A DNA stretch of 7,910 nucleotides from JBHEKP01 sp041859375 (GCA_041859375.1 JBHEKP010000190.1:1-7910), one strand, 5' to 3'. Shown: positions 1 to 6,393, numbered from the stretch's first letter. Notes: a model not told the origin generated them from the letters alone. Numbers and translations are program-made.

Positions 1-65
1 ATCCATGTTAATTCCCCTGTTTTTCTTCCTTGCGCGCCAAAAACGCGCCCCGGGGGGCGGGGGGA

Positions 66-74
66 TGGTACAAT
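66..74 (+). promoter_or_regulatory. Candidate extended -10 promoter element of smpB
   Basis: TGG at 66-68 followed by TACAAT at 69-74 fits an extended -10 box (TGn plus a TATAAT-like hexamer). No convincing -35 box lies 16-18 nt upstream; that stretch is almost pure G/C. The same TACAATG-GCGG string recurs at two other gene starts in this window. If it is used, transcription would begin near 81-82, almost exactly at the second ATG of smpB, giving a leaderless or near-leaderless mRNA. This is inferred from sequence only. Confidence 0.5.
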
Positions 75-81
75 GCGCGGC

Positions 82-543
82 ATGGGCGAGAAAACGATAG
101 TCAACAACCGGCGCGCGTGGCACGAGTACCACATCCTGGACAAGTGGGAGGCGGGCATCGTGCTGCAGGGCACCGAGGTGAAGTCGCTGCGCATCAAGGG
201 CGCGATGCAGCTCAAGGACTCGTACATCGACTTTGAGAAGGGCGAGGCCTTTCTCGTGGGCGCGCACATCAGCCCCTACGAGATGGGCAACATTTTCAAC
301 CACGCGCCGGAGCGCCCCCGGAAACTGCTCCTGCACAAGCGCGAAATCGCCAAGCTCGCGGCGCGCGTGGCCGAAAAGGGCCTGACCGTCGCGCCGCTGA
401 GCGTGTATTTCAAGGACGGGCGGGTGAAGGTGGAAATCGGGCTGTGCCAGGGCAAGCACACCTTTGACAAGCGCGCCTCCATCAAGGAGCGGGAAAGCAA
501 GCGGGAACTGGACCGGGCGATGAAATCGTTCCGGAAGGGCTGA
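82..543 (+). CDS. smpB: SsrA-binding protein SmpB
   Basis: SmpB binds tmRNA (SsrA) and delivers it to stalled ribosomes for trans-translation in the cytoplasm. The 153-residue product shows the family pattern along its whole length: an N-terminal NRRAWHEY segment, GTEVKSLR (about 30-37), DSY then GEAFL, HISPYE (about 63-68), the RKLLLHKREI block, YFKDGRVKVEIGL, and the basic tail GKHTFDKRASIKERE that normally enters the decoding centre. Length is normal for SmpB. An in-frame ATG at 73 would add three residues (MRG) and has a G-run about 8 nt upstream, so it is a real alternative. I prefer 82 because ATG 73 overlaps the probable -10 box TACAAT. The next gene starts 9 nt after the stop, suggesting co-transcription. 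No tmRNA gene was recognised in the window. Confidence 0.95.
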   Translation: MGEKTIVNNRRAWHEYHILDKWEAGIVLQGTEVKSLRIKGAMQLKDSYIDFEKGEAFLVGAHISPYEMGNIFNHAPERPRKLLLHKREIAKLAARVAEKGLTVAPLSVYFKDGRVKVEIGLCQGKHTFDKRASIKERESKRELDRAMKSFRKG

Positions 544-552
544 GGAGCGGCC

Positions 553-999
553 ATGAACGGAAAACAGGACGGTCCGCGCCCGCTGCTGGTGGAAATCCCC
601 ATCCTCATCCAGCCGTACCACATCGATTTTGCGAACCATGTGAACAACACGGTGTATGTGCGGTGGCTGGAGGACTTGCGCATGGCCATGCTCCGCGCCC
701 ACTGCCCCCTGCGGGAACTGATGGACCGGGGGCTTGCGCCGGTGGTGGCCTCGGCGGCGATTCAGTACAAAAAACCGCTGCGCCTGTTTGACGCGCCCGT
801 GGGGCGCATGTGGTGCGCCGAGATGGGCCGGGCCACCATGACGGTGGAGGCTGAGATTGTGGTGGACGGCGCGGTTTGCACCACCGCCGAGCAGCGGCTC
901 ATCATGGTGAACATGACCGAACACAAGCCGATGCGGATGCCGGAGGGGCTGCGGAAGGCCTTTGCGGCGGCGGTCAATGCGGAAAGAGGAGACGGGTAA
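553..999 (+). CDS. Acyl-CoA thioesterase, hotdog fold (4HBT/YbgC-like)
   Basis: This 148-residue protein is predicted to hydrolyse acyl-CoA or a related thioester in the cytoplasm. The signature is the N-terminal YHIDFANHVNNTVYVRWLED stretch at about 22-41, matching the 4-hydroxybenzoyl-CoA thioesterase/YbgC superfamily pattern. Asp25 is in the usual catalytic position, followed by HVNN (29-32) at the start of the hot-dog helix. The rest (RLFDAPVGRMW, a strand with TMTVEAEIV, then TAEQRLIMVN) fits the alternating strands of a single hotdog domain, and length is typical. The HVNN form resembles 4HBT_2-type enzymes more than Tol-Pal YbgC, which has an AGGVVYH-type motif. The actual acyl substrate cannot be read from sequence. 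A GAGG ribosome site overlaps the smpB stop codon, so translation is probably coupled to smpB. The stop codon overlaps the start of the next small ORF. Confidence 0.88.
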   Translation: MNGKQDGPRPLLVEIPILIQPYHIDFANHVNNTVYVRWLEDLRMAMLRAHCPLRELMDRGLAPVVASAAIQYKKPLRLFDAPVGRMWCAEMGRATMTVEAEIVVDGAVCTTAEQRLIMVNMTEHKPMRMPEGLRKAFAAAVNAERGDG

Positions 1000-1100
1000 T
1001 GCCTTTTCTGTATTTTTTTGAGGGAATCGCCTTCATTTTCACCACCGTGTGGCAGTTGGTTTCCAACGCGGTCGGCGTCTTTTTCGGCTGGCTCTTCTAA
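999..1100 (+). CDS. 33-residue hydrophobic, aromatic-rich membrane peptide (unknown function)
   Basis: I do not recognise this gene. ATG at 999 shares its A with the TAA stop of the thioesterase gene (TAATG), and a strong GGAAAGAGGAGA ribosome site at 981-992 sits about 7 nt upstream. This is the classic layout for translational coupling and the main reason for calling it. The 33-residue product is hydrophobic almost throughout: eight Phe, two Trp and one Tyr, a single charged residue (Glu8), and no Lys or Arg. It would span the membrane once (roughly residues 9-33), ending in FFGWLF. It contains GxxxG-like spacing of small residues (Gly26, Gly30). A run of seven T at 1011-1017 lies inside the ORF, so a sequencing slip there would change the frame. 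It could be a small membrane protein helping the upstream enzyme, a toxin-like peptide, or a chance ORF; the ribosome site argues against chance. Confidence 0.6.
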   Translation: MPFLYFFEGIAFIFTTVWQLVSNAVGVFFGWLF

Positions 1101-1174
1101 GCGCCCCGGTCCGCGGGGGAACCTTGGCCGCCCCGGGGGAATCCATTATTCGGAACCCCGTGCGGTTGTTCGGT

Positions 1175-1204
1175 TTGTGCGCCGCGGCGGTTCTCCCATA
1201 CAAT
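1175..1204 (+). promoter_or_regulatory. Candidate promoter of the exported multidomain protein gene
   Basis: TACAAT at 1199-1204 is a good -10 candidate, followed by GGCGG as at the other two TACAAT sites. TTGTGC at 1175-1180 lies 18 nt upstream and could be a weak -35 box (3 of 6 matches to TTGACA). Predicted transcription start is near 1211, only a few bases before ATG 1215. The rest of the 1101-1198 gap is GC-rich; it holds an imperfect G/C hairpin around 1134-1160 without a T-run, which I do not call a terminator. Confidence 0.45.
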
Positions 1205-1214
1205 GGCGGTGAAA

Positions 1215-3530
1215 ATGCGCATTCCAGCCCACATGACGCTTCCTGCGGCCGCGTTTGCGGTGTTTTTCGCTGTTTTCGCGCCCTGCGCGGGAACGGCGCG
1301 CGCCGCTTTTCCGCCGCCCGCCGTGGAAATCAGCGCCGAACATCCCCTGTATGTCTTTTCGGATTCGCGCCCCGCCGGAACACCGGCGGCGGTGTACGCC
1401 CAGTCTGTGGCGGCCCACTGGCAGCAATTGCCGCCGGTCATCCGGCCCTACGCCGCCATGCTTCTGGAATTTTCCCCCGCCGAGGCGGCTGAACTGCTGC
1501 CCCCCCTGCAACAGGCGGATATTCCCGTGATCGCGCGGGTGTCGGGCGGCGGCGGCGGCGTTTTCCCCGCCGGGGATCTCAGGGCCGTGCTAGAGGCGCA
1601 CACCATCGTGCGGGGGGTTGAGGCGGCGGGTTTCGCCTTTGACGCGTACAGCGCCGATCCCTCCCTGGACTGGCTGGGCCAGACGGTGGAGACGGCCGCG
1701 AATTACGGGCGGATCGTGCTGCTGCCGATGGAGGGGCTGGCGGCGCCCCGGCTGATGACCAACCGGGCGACCGCCGGGGTTTACGCGAAAATCCGCGCGT
1801 GCCGGGACTATGTGGTGCCGGTGTGCCCGAACCGGGGACGGCACACCATCCCGGCGATGACGGCGCTCATGGGCATGTGGCTGGAGGGGGCCGTGGCCAA
1901 CTGGGGCGCCGGGCCCGACGCGCGCTGGTACACCGACAGCGCCTTCATCGAGCCGGGCCTTTTCGGCGCGAACGGCGACCCGTCGCGGATGCCCGCGGGG
2001 CTTTACCGCACCATGATCCTGAACGGCGCGATGACGGGCGCGGCGGTGTACACCTTCGCGTGGGACCGTGATTTGTGGTTTGGCGTCACCCCCCAGCCCT
2101 GGACCAGCGCGATTCTGCCCACCCTGCTCCAGTTGACGGAGGGGGCCTTCATCGCGCGCCGGGATTTCGTGATGAAATGCGCGCCGCTGGCATTGCAGCT
2201 CCCCCCCGCCGCCAACCCGCTGGAGTTCACGGCGGCAACCCGGGAGATAGACGCCGTTTATGACACGGGAAACCTGATGACGGGCGTTTACGGGCTGGAG
2301 CGGCCCTGGCAGATGTCCGAACTGGTCCCCAACCGTCCGGGCGTGTTCTGGGTGCCCCTGATGGCGGCCCATGCGGTGCCGGGCACGGTGGGCGGGTTTA
2401 ACACGCTGGTCCAGCCGGGCACGGTGCCGGACGCGGCCAAGTGGGCGGAGCTTGCCGCGCGCCTCCACCCCCCCGCCGATCCCGCCGCCACCGCCTTCAC
2501 CGCGCGGGTGGGCCGGGGCGTGTTTGTGATGAACAGCCGGGAAAATGTCATTGAAACGCAGACTTTTTCGCTTCCCGAGCTGCCCGCGCCGGTGCGCGGC
2601 CTGAACGCCCGCCGCGAGGCGGGGGGAATCACCCTTGCCTGGCCATTCCGCGAGGGGGACGTGGCCTACAGCGTGTGGCGGCGCATCGAGCCGGACACCC
2701 ATTTCTCGCTCATTGCCAAGGGCATTGACCAGCGCCAGTTCACCGACACCACCGCCCTTCCCGATCAGACCGCGGCCTACGCCGTCACGGCGCTCACAAG
2801 CGACAAGGAACCCCTTTCGGGCACCGTGGGCTTCGGGGAGAGCTTCGTCTTCAGCGCCGTGGAAAGCCGCATCGCCGAGGAGGCCCAACTGACCCCGCTC
2901 ATGGCCTACGCCGACGGAAAGGCCCTGCCCGGTTTCGGCGACGAGACGGCGCGCATCATCCCGCCCGCGCCGCCGCTGGAGGGGGCCGCGGGCGCGCTGC
3001 CCTGGTGGCCCTATTACGGCGGCCTCACGGAGGGGCAGCAGCAGGTGGCCATGGAGATTACCGCAAGAATCGAGGCCATGGAACAGGCCTTCAACGGCGG
3101 CAGCCTCGACAAGCTGATGGATTTCTACGGGGATGACTACAAGGACGCCCAGGGGTGGGGCGCGGAATATGTGATGCGCGCCTGGCAGTGGTTCTTCGAG
3201 CGCTACCGGGGGCCCCGCATGCACCGGCAGATACGCCGCTGGGACTTTTCCGCTTTTGAGGCGGAGGGCCGGGTCAGCGTGCTGCTGTACTGCCGTTTTT
3301 CTGGCGCGCCCCTCTCCGACCCCGCCGGCCTGCGCGCGGGCGCCCCCGTGGCGCTGCCGCTCAGCGACTCCGGCGAGGTCTGGTTTGACTGGACCAAGTC
3401 CGGGGACGAATGGCGCATGGAAAGGACCCAGCCCGCCGTGCCCAACATGCGGGAGCTTCTCTCCTTTTCCGCCGGGCCTTATGACGGCCTGGGGGCCGGT
3501 CCGGACCGGTATCCCGCCGGGACTCCTTGA
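1215..3530 (+). CDS. Exported multidomain protein: GH98-like catalytic region, Fn3-like and NTF2-like domains
   Basis: The 771-residue product has an N-terminal signal peptide: basic start, hydrophobic AAAFAVFFAVFAP core, and a signal peptidase I site after TARA at about residue 30. Residues about 40-350 read like a TIM-barrel carbohydrate enzyme. NWGAGPDARWYTD, PGLFGANGDPSRMPAGLYR and GAMTGAAVYTF recall glycoside hydrolase family 98, but I could not assign catalytic acids, so this is tentative. About 455-540 (PAPVRGLNA, ITLAWPF, YSVWRRIEP, AYAVTAL) is a fibronectin-III-like domain. About 608-755 (MEQAFNGGSLDKLMDFYGDD, later GEVWFDWTKSGDEWRMER) looks like an NTF2/SnoaL-like domain. It has no C-terminal anchor. 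Likely role: periplasmic or secreted sugar-related enzyme or binding protein. ATG 1203 is an alternative start adding four residues, but it overlaps the probable -10 box; neither start has a strong ribosome site. Very high GC creates long antisense shadow frames here. Confidence 0.85.
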   Translation: MRIPAHMTLPAAAFAVFFAVFAPCAGTARAAFPPPAVEISAEHPLYVFSDSRPAGTPAAVYAQSVAAHWQQLPPVIRPYAAMLLEFSPAEAAELLPPLQQADIPVIARVSGGGGGVFPAGDLRAVLEAHTIVRGVEAAGFAFDAYSADPSLDWLGQTVETAANYGRIVLLPMEGLAAPRLMTNRATAGVYAKIRACRDYVVPVCPNRGRHTIPAMTALMGMWLEGAVANWGAGPDARWYTDSAFIEPGLFGANGDPSRMPAGLYRTMILNGAMTGAAVYTFAWDRDLWFGVTPQPWTSAILPTLLQLTEGAFIARRDFVMKCAPLALQLPPAANPLEFTAATREIDAVYDTGNLMTGVYGLERPWQMSELVPNRPGVFWVPLMAAHAVPGTVGGFNTLVQPGTVPDAAKWAELAARLHPPADPAATAFTARVGRGVFVMNSRENVIETQTFSLPELPAPVRGLNARREAGGITLAWPFREGDVAYSVWRRIEPDTHFSLIAKGIDQRQFTDTTALPDQTAAYAVTALTSDKEPLSGTVGFGESFVFSAVESRIAEEAQLTPLMAYADGKALPGFGDETARIIPPAPPLEGAAGALPWWPYYGGLTEGQQQVAMEITARIEAMEQAFNGGSLDKLMDFYGDDYKDAQGWGAEYVMRAWQWFFERYRGPRMHRQIRRWDFSAFEAEGRVSVLLYCRFSGAPLSDPAGLRAGAPVALPLSDSGEVWFDWTKSGDEWRMERTQPAVPNMRELLSFSAGPYDGLGAGPDRYPAGTP

Positions 3531-3555
3531 CGAACAAAGCGGTTACAGTATATAG

Positions 3556-3585
3556 TTGACTAAACGGAAACAGTGGCATGCCAAT
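3556..3585 (+). promoter_or_regulatory. Candidate promoter of the kinase gene
   Basis: TTGACT at 3556-3561 matches 5 of 6 of the -35 consensus. GCCAAT at 3580-3585, 18 nt downstream, is a weak -10 box but is followed by GGGGA, somewhat like the TACAATGGGCGG sites elsewhere in the window. The flank 3543-3565 is strikingly A/T-rich (TTACAGTATATAG) for this genome. The predicted start would leave a leader of about 60 nt before GTG 3654. No terminator for the upstream gene is visible in the 3531-3653 gap. Confidence 0.35.
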
Positions 3586-3653
3586 GGGGAAGGCGCGCAA
3601 CGTGGCCGGAGATCCCTTAAAAGGATTTGTGCACCCAAGCGGGGGAGTTTTGT

Positions 3654-4577
3654 GTGAGTGACAAACACACGGCGGCGCGGTTTGAACCCGGAGCGGTAAT
3701 CGCCGAGCGTTATGAAGTCCGCCAGTTGCTGGGCAAGGGCGGCATGGGGGAGGTTTACCTGGCCCGTGACCTCCAGAACGGCCAGGATGTGGCGCTGAAG
3801 ACGCTCCTTGCCAAATACGCCGAAAGCCGCCATGCCATCGCCCGGTTTTCACGGGAGGTGCGGCTGGCCCGCCAGCTTGACCACAAGGGCATCGTCAAGA
3901 TACTTGACGCGCAGAAATGGCAGGATTTCCTCTTTTACACGATGGAATACATCGACGGGAAGAGCCTGCGCGTGTGGCTGCGGCAGCGGGGCACCATTGA
4001 CATCGGCTCCACGGTGCGGGTGTTGTGCCTGGTGGCCGACGCGCTGGAGCATGCCCACAAAATCACCATCCACCGGGACCTCTCCCCGGAAAACATCATG
4101 GTGCTCAGGGACGGTTCCGTGCGTCTTTTGGATTTCGGGCTCGCGAAACTGGACGACCAGTACAAGGGCCTCACCATGGTGGGCGCGAACCTGGGCAAAC
4201 TGCGGTACATGGCCCCGGAACAGGAACTGAACGCCGCCGAGGTGGACCACCGCGCGGACATTTACCCCCTGGGCATGATGTTTTTCGAGATGCTCACGGG
4301 AAGATCACCCCTGCCCGGCCAGAAAATAACCGATTTTTGCCCGGAACTTCCCAAACAGGCCGATGAATTTCTGGCCCGTTCCATCGCGCGCGACCCCAAC
4401 GAGCGCTATTCCAGCGCCCGACAGTTCCGCGACGCGCTGATGCTGCTCTACCGGCAGATCAAGGAAATGGAGGAGCAACGGGCGGCATCCGGCAAGACGG
4501 CAACCGCTCCGGCGGCGAAAACCGGACTGTCCGGAAGGTTCCGCGCTTTTTTCAGACGTCTGCTGGGCAGGGGCTGA
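3654..4577 (+). CDS. Soluble bacterial Ser/Thr protein kinase (Hanks type, PknB-like)
   Basis: The 307-residue kinase would transfer phosphate from ATP to Ser/Thr of unknown proteins. Visible motifs in order: glycine loop GKGGMGEVYLA (27-37), VALK with ATP-binding Lys49, helix-C Glu68, catalytic loop HRDLSPEN (140-147), DFG (160-162), activation segment with several Thr/Ser, APE (187-189), the HRADIYPLG helix-F motif (Asp202), and the Arg251 segment near the end of the domain. All core catalytic residues are present except that the loop has Ser144 where HRDLKPEN kinases have Lys. There is no transmembrane helix, PASTA or other sensor domain. The protein ends in a short Ala/Thr linker and a basic amphipathic tail (GRFRAFFRRLLGRG), which could touch membrane or a partner. 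The start is GTG 3654, chosen because GGGGGAG lies about 6 nt upstream; an in-frame TTG at 3627 lacks a spaced ribosome site. It converges on the downstream minus-strand gene. Confidence 0.9.
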   Translation: MSDKHTAARFEPGAVIAERYEVRQLLGKGGMGEVYLARDLQNGQDVALKTLLAKYAESRHAIARFSREVRLARQLDHKGIVKILDAQKWQDFLFYTMEYIDGKSLRVWLRQRGTIDIGSTVRVLCLVADALEHAHKITIHRDLSPENIMVLRDGSVRLLDFGLAKLDDQYKGLTMVGANLGKLRYMAPEQELNAAEVDHRADIYPLGMMFFEMLTGRSPLPGQKITDFCPELPKQADEFLARSIARDPNERYSSARQFRDALMLLYRQIKEMEEQRAASGKTATAPAAKTGLSGRFRAFFRRLLGRG

Positions 4578-4580
4578 AAG

Positions 4581-4599
4581 GCGTCACCGCCGGTTACGC
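4581..4599 (-). terminator. Possible weak hairpin at the convergent gene junction
   Basis: GCGTCACC at 4581-4588 pairs with GGTTACGC at 4592-4599 around a 3-nt loop, with one internal mismatch. On the minus strand it is followed by CTTTC, and it overlaps the stop codon of the minus-strand gene. It could act as a weak terminator for that gene. On the plus strand no T-run follows, so the kinase transcript has no clear terminator here. Confidence 0.25.
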
Positions 4600-6314
4600 A
4601 CCATCCCGCATCCGCGCCCCGCGGCAAGAAGCACGGCAAGCAGCAGCACGACAGCCATGTCCGCCCACGGGGAGGAATGGCCGTCTCCGGCCGGACCGCA
4701 CCCGAAAACGGTGCCGAGTTTCGGCGGCTTCGCGGAACCCGTTCCGGAAACACCCATCACGAAGGGGCTGTCCACCCCGCCCGTGAGGAACAGCACCGCC
4801 GCGTAGTCCCGTTCGGCGGGCGGCACAAATTGCAGGGAGATTTCCGCGGTTTTGCCCGGCTCGATGGTGTACACCGCCGGACGGACGAGGGCGAAAACAC
4901 CCGAGGCGTCCTGTATGACCGCCTCGCCGGTGATGGCCTCGCTGCCGGTGTTGGCGAGGGTGAACACCCGCGTCTCGGCCTGGTTCAGGCGCACAATGCC
5001 GAAAGAAAAGTGCCCCGCGCCGCCGGGAGTGACCTCAAGCCGGGGCGGACGTCCAATCTGGAAGGGCGCATAGGCGCCCGTGGAGGTCAGGCGCGCCAGC
5101 AGCACCCCGCCGTTGCGTTCCGGGGGGGCGGTGGTGAGCAGGCTGCCCCGGTTCCACAGCGCGCCATCCCCCGGCGCCATCCGGGGACCGGTCCCGTCCA
5201 GGCCCAGCGAAGCGGGCCAGCCCCACAGGCCGCTGGAATATCCCGCGTCCACCTTCATGCCGGAGAGCGCGATTTCCAGGGGGAATTCCGCAAGGCGCGC
5301 CGGGGCGATTTCGAAGACGGCCCCGTTCTCCCGCGTCAGCAGCGTGAGAAAGAGAAACGCGCCGGACGGCACGGGATCGCCGGGGCGGTCCTGGACGGGG
5401 GGGCCTTCCGTGTCCGGAAGAAACAGGCTGTCCTCGTCGCAGGCCATCACCGCAACCAGCACGGCCTCCTCGCCCGGCCCAAGCAGGGCCCCCGGCACTT
5501 TCACCGCCAGCACCCGGCTGTTGTCGCCGGGATAGGAAAGCAGTTGGAGGTTGTCGTCCCCGTCCGGAAAGAGGCGGACCATGGACACCGCCTTGGTGCA
5601 GCCGTTTTCGGAAAGCGCCGCGCCCCATGCCATGCCCGGGGCGGGCAGGGCGGCAAAGGGCGCGTCCGCAAGGCCGTTGCCGTCGGCGTCGGGGGCGGAT
5701 TTGACCTTGAAGGGCACCACCGGTGAGAAGACCTCCTCCCCGGATCCGGCGATCCTGCCCACCGCCTGGGCGGTGTGCGCCGTGCCCGCGGGCAGTTCAA
5801 TGGTGAGGAGGTTCACGCCGTTCATGGGTGTTGAGGGAAATTCGACCCCGTCCAGCAGCAGCGCCACTTCGGGCGTCGTGCCGGCGGGGGCGTCTTCCGC
5901 CAAAACCGCCCTGGCGGCGATGACCACGCATGCGGTGGCGGAATCCGTTCCGGTGACGACATCCCCGAGGGGGGTGATTAGGTCCACATGGGCAATCAGT
6001 GACGGCTCTTCCCCTTCCGCCTCCCCCTCGCCTTCGTCCTCGCCTTCTCCCTCATCCTCCACCTCGCCCTCTCCTTCCCCCTCCACTTCGCCTTCGCCCT
6101 CGCCCTCGTCTTCTCCCTCCCCCTCGCCTTCCACTTCGCCTTCACTTGCCGCCTTGTCCGGCGCGTTCACGGCTGCGCCGCCGTCCGGGGAAAGCAGGAC
6201 CATCCCCGAAGGCTCCTGCGCCGCGGACTGGGGAACCGCAACGGCAAAAAGGCATGCCAGCAACACCGGCATTATTCCGAACACGAGTGCCCACCCTGCG
6301 GTGCGAACGATCAT
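4584..6314 (-). CDS. Secreted acidic-linker protein with ASH-like domain and C-terminal Cys-TM-Arg sorting tail
   Basis: I do not recognise a named family. The 576-residue product starts with a signal peptide (hydrophobic WALVFGIMPVLLACLFAVAV, likely cut near SAA-Q at 32/33). Next is a linker of about 46 residues (58-103) made almost only of Glu and Gly. DADGNGLAD (209-217) resembles a calcium-binding Asp/Asn loop (dockerin or thrombospondin-3 type). Residues about 424-525 (RLEVTPGGAGHFSFG, FTLANTGSEAITG, VYTIEPGKTAEISLQF, VSGTG) look like an ASH/choice-of-anchor immunoglobulin-like domain. The end is FGCGPAG (Cys539), a hydrophobic segment (551-565) and a basic end with Arg-Asn-Arg-Arg, a tripartite sorting-signal layout like MYXO-CTERM or related systems. 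It is likely a cell-surface or envelope structural or adhesive protein. The start at 6314 is supported by AGGA 8 nt upstream; an in-frame ATG at 6395 would add 27 non-signal-like residues and lies within the promoter. Confidence 0.85.
   Translation of the reverse strand: MIVRTAGWALVFGIMPVLLACLFAVAVPQSAAQEPSGMVLLSPDGGAAVNAPDKAASEGEVEGEGEGEDEGEGEGEVEGEGEGEVEDEGEGEDEGEGEAEGEEPSLIAHVDLITPLGDVVTGTDSATACVVIAARAVLAEDAPAGTTPEVALLLDGVEFPSTPMNGVNLLTIELPAGTAHTAQAVGRIAGSGEEVFSPVVPFKVKSAPDADGNGLADAPFAALPAPGMAWGAALSENGCTKAVSMVRLFPDGDDNLQLLSYPGDNSRVLAVKVPGALLGPGEEAVLVAVMACDEDSLFLPDTEGPPVQDRPGDPVPSGAFLFLTLLTRENGAVFEIAPARLAEFPLEIALSGMKVDAGYSSGLWGWPASLGLDGTGPRMAPGDGALWNRGSLLTTAPPERNGGVLLARLTSTGAYAPFQIGRPPRLEVTPGGAGHFSFGIVRLNQAETRVFTLANTGSEAITGEAVIQDASGVFALVRPAVYTIEPGKTAEISLQFVPPAERDYAAVLFLTGGVDSPFVMGVSGTGSAKPPKLGTVFGCGPAGDGHSSPWADMAVVLLLAVLLAAGRGCGMVRNRR
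6006..6143 (-). repeat. In-frame Glu-Gly hexanucleotide repeat tract
   Basis: About 138 bp of imperfect GAGGGC/GAAGGC-type units encode the EGEGEDEGEGEVEGE linker of the secreted protein. The plus strand is nearly pure pyrimidine broken by single G residues. The units are not identical (GAG and GAA alternate, with Val and Asp interruptions), which points to older expansion with drift. The tract is prone to length change by slippage and to assembly error. Confidence 0.9.
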
Positions 6315-6393
6315 GGCGTGTTTCCTGTCATCATGGGTTCCGGCTGATGTCCGCCGGACCCGGCCTTGTCCAACCCCTTCCCCGTCGCCGCCC

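Noticed and set aside
46..59. Palindrome CGCCCC-GG-GGGGCG before smpB as a regulatory hairpin or terminator
   Set aside because: A two-base loop is too tight, no T-run follows, and such palindromes arise easily in runs of G and C.
1590..3224. 544-codon open frame on the minus strand inside the exported-protein gene
   Set aside because: Its residues are dominated by Arg, Gly, Pro and His with no domain signal, and it lies fully antisense to a gene with a clear signal peptide and domains; a typical shadow of GC-rich coding DNA.
3627..3653. TTG 3627 as the kinase start
   Set aside because: The AGGA-like sequence is only about 2 nt away, too close for initiation, whereas GTG 3654 has a well-spaced GGGGGAG.
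4532..4556. CGGAA-GG-TTCCG hairpin followed by a T-run near the kinase 3' end
   Set aside because: It lies inside the kinase reading frame, the stem is only 5 bp with a two-base loop, and the T-run is 3 nt removed from the stem.
4677..5726. 349-codon plus-strand open frame
   Set aside because: Arg/Gly/His-rich composition without motifs, antisense to the ASH-like and central parts of the secreted protein.
6252..6263. LLAC lipobox-like motif in the signal peptide of the secreted protein
   Set aside because: The hydrophobic core continues for several residues after the Cys and a signal peptidase I site (SAA-Q) fits better, so a lipoprotein call is not supported.
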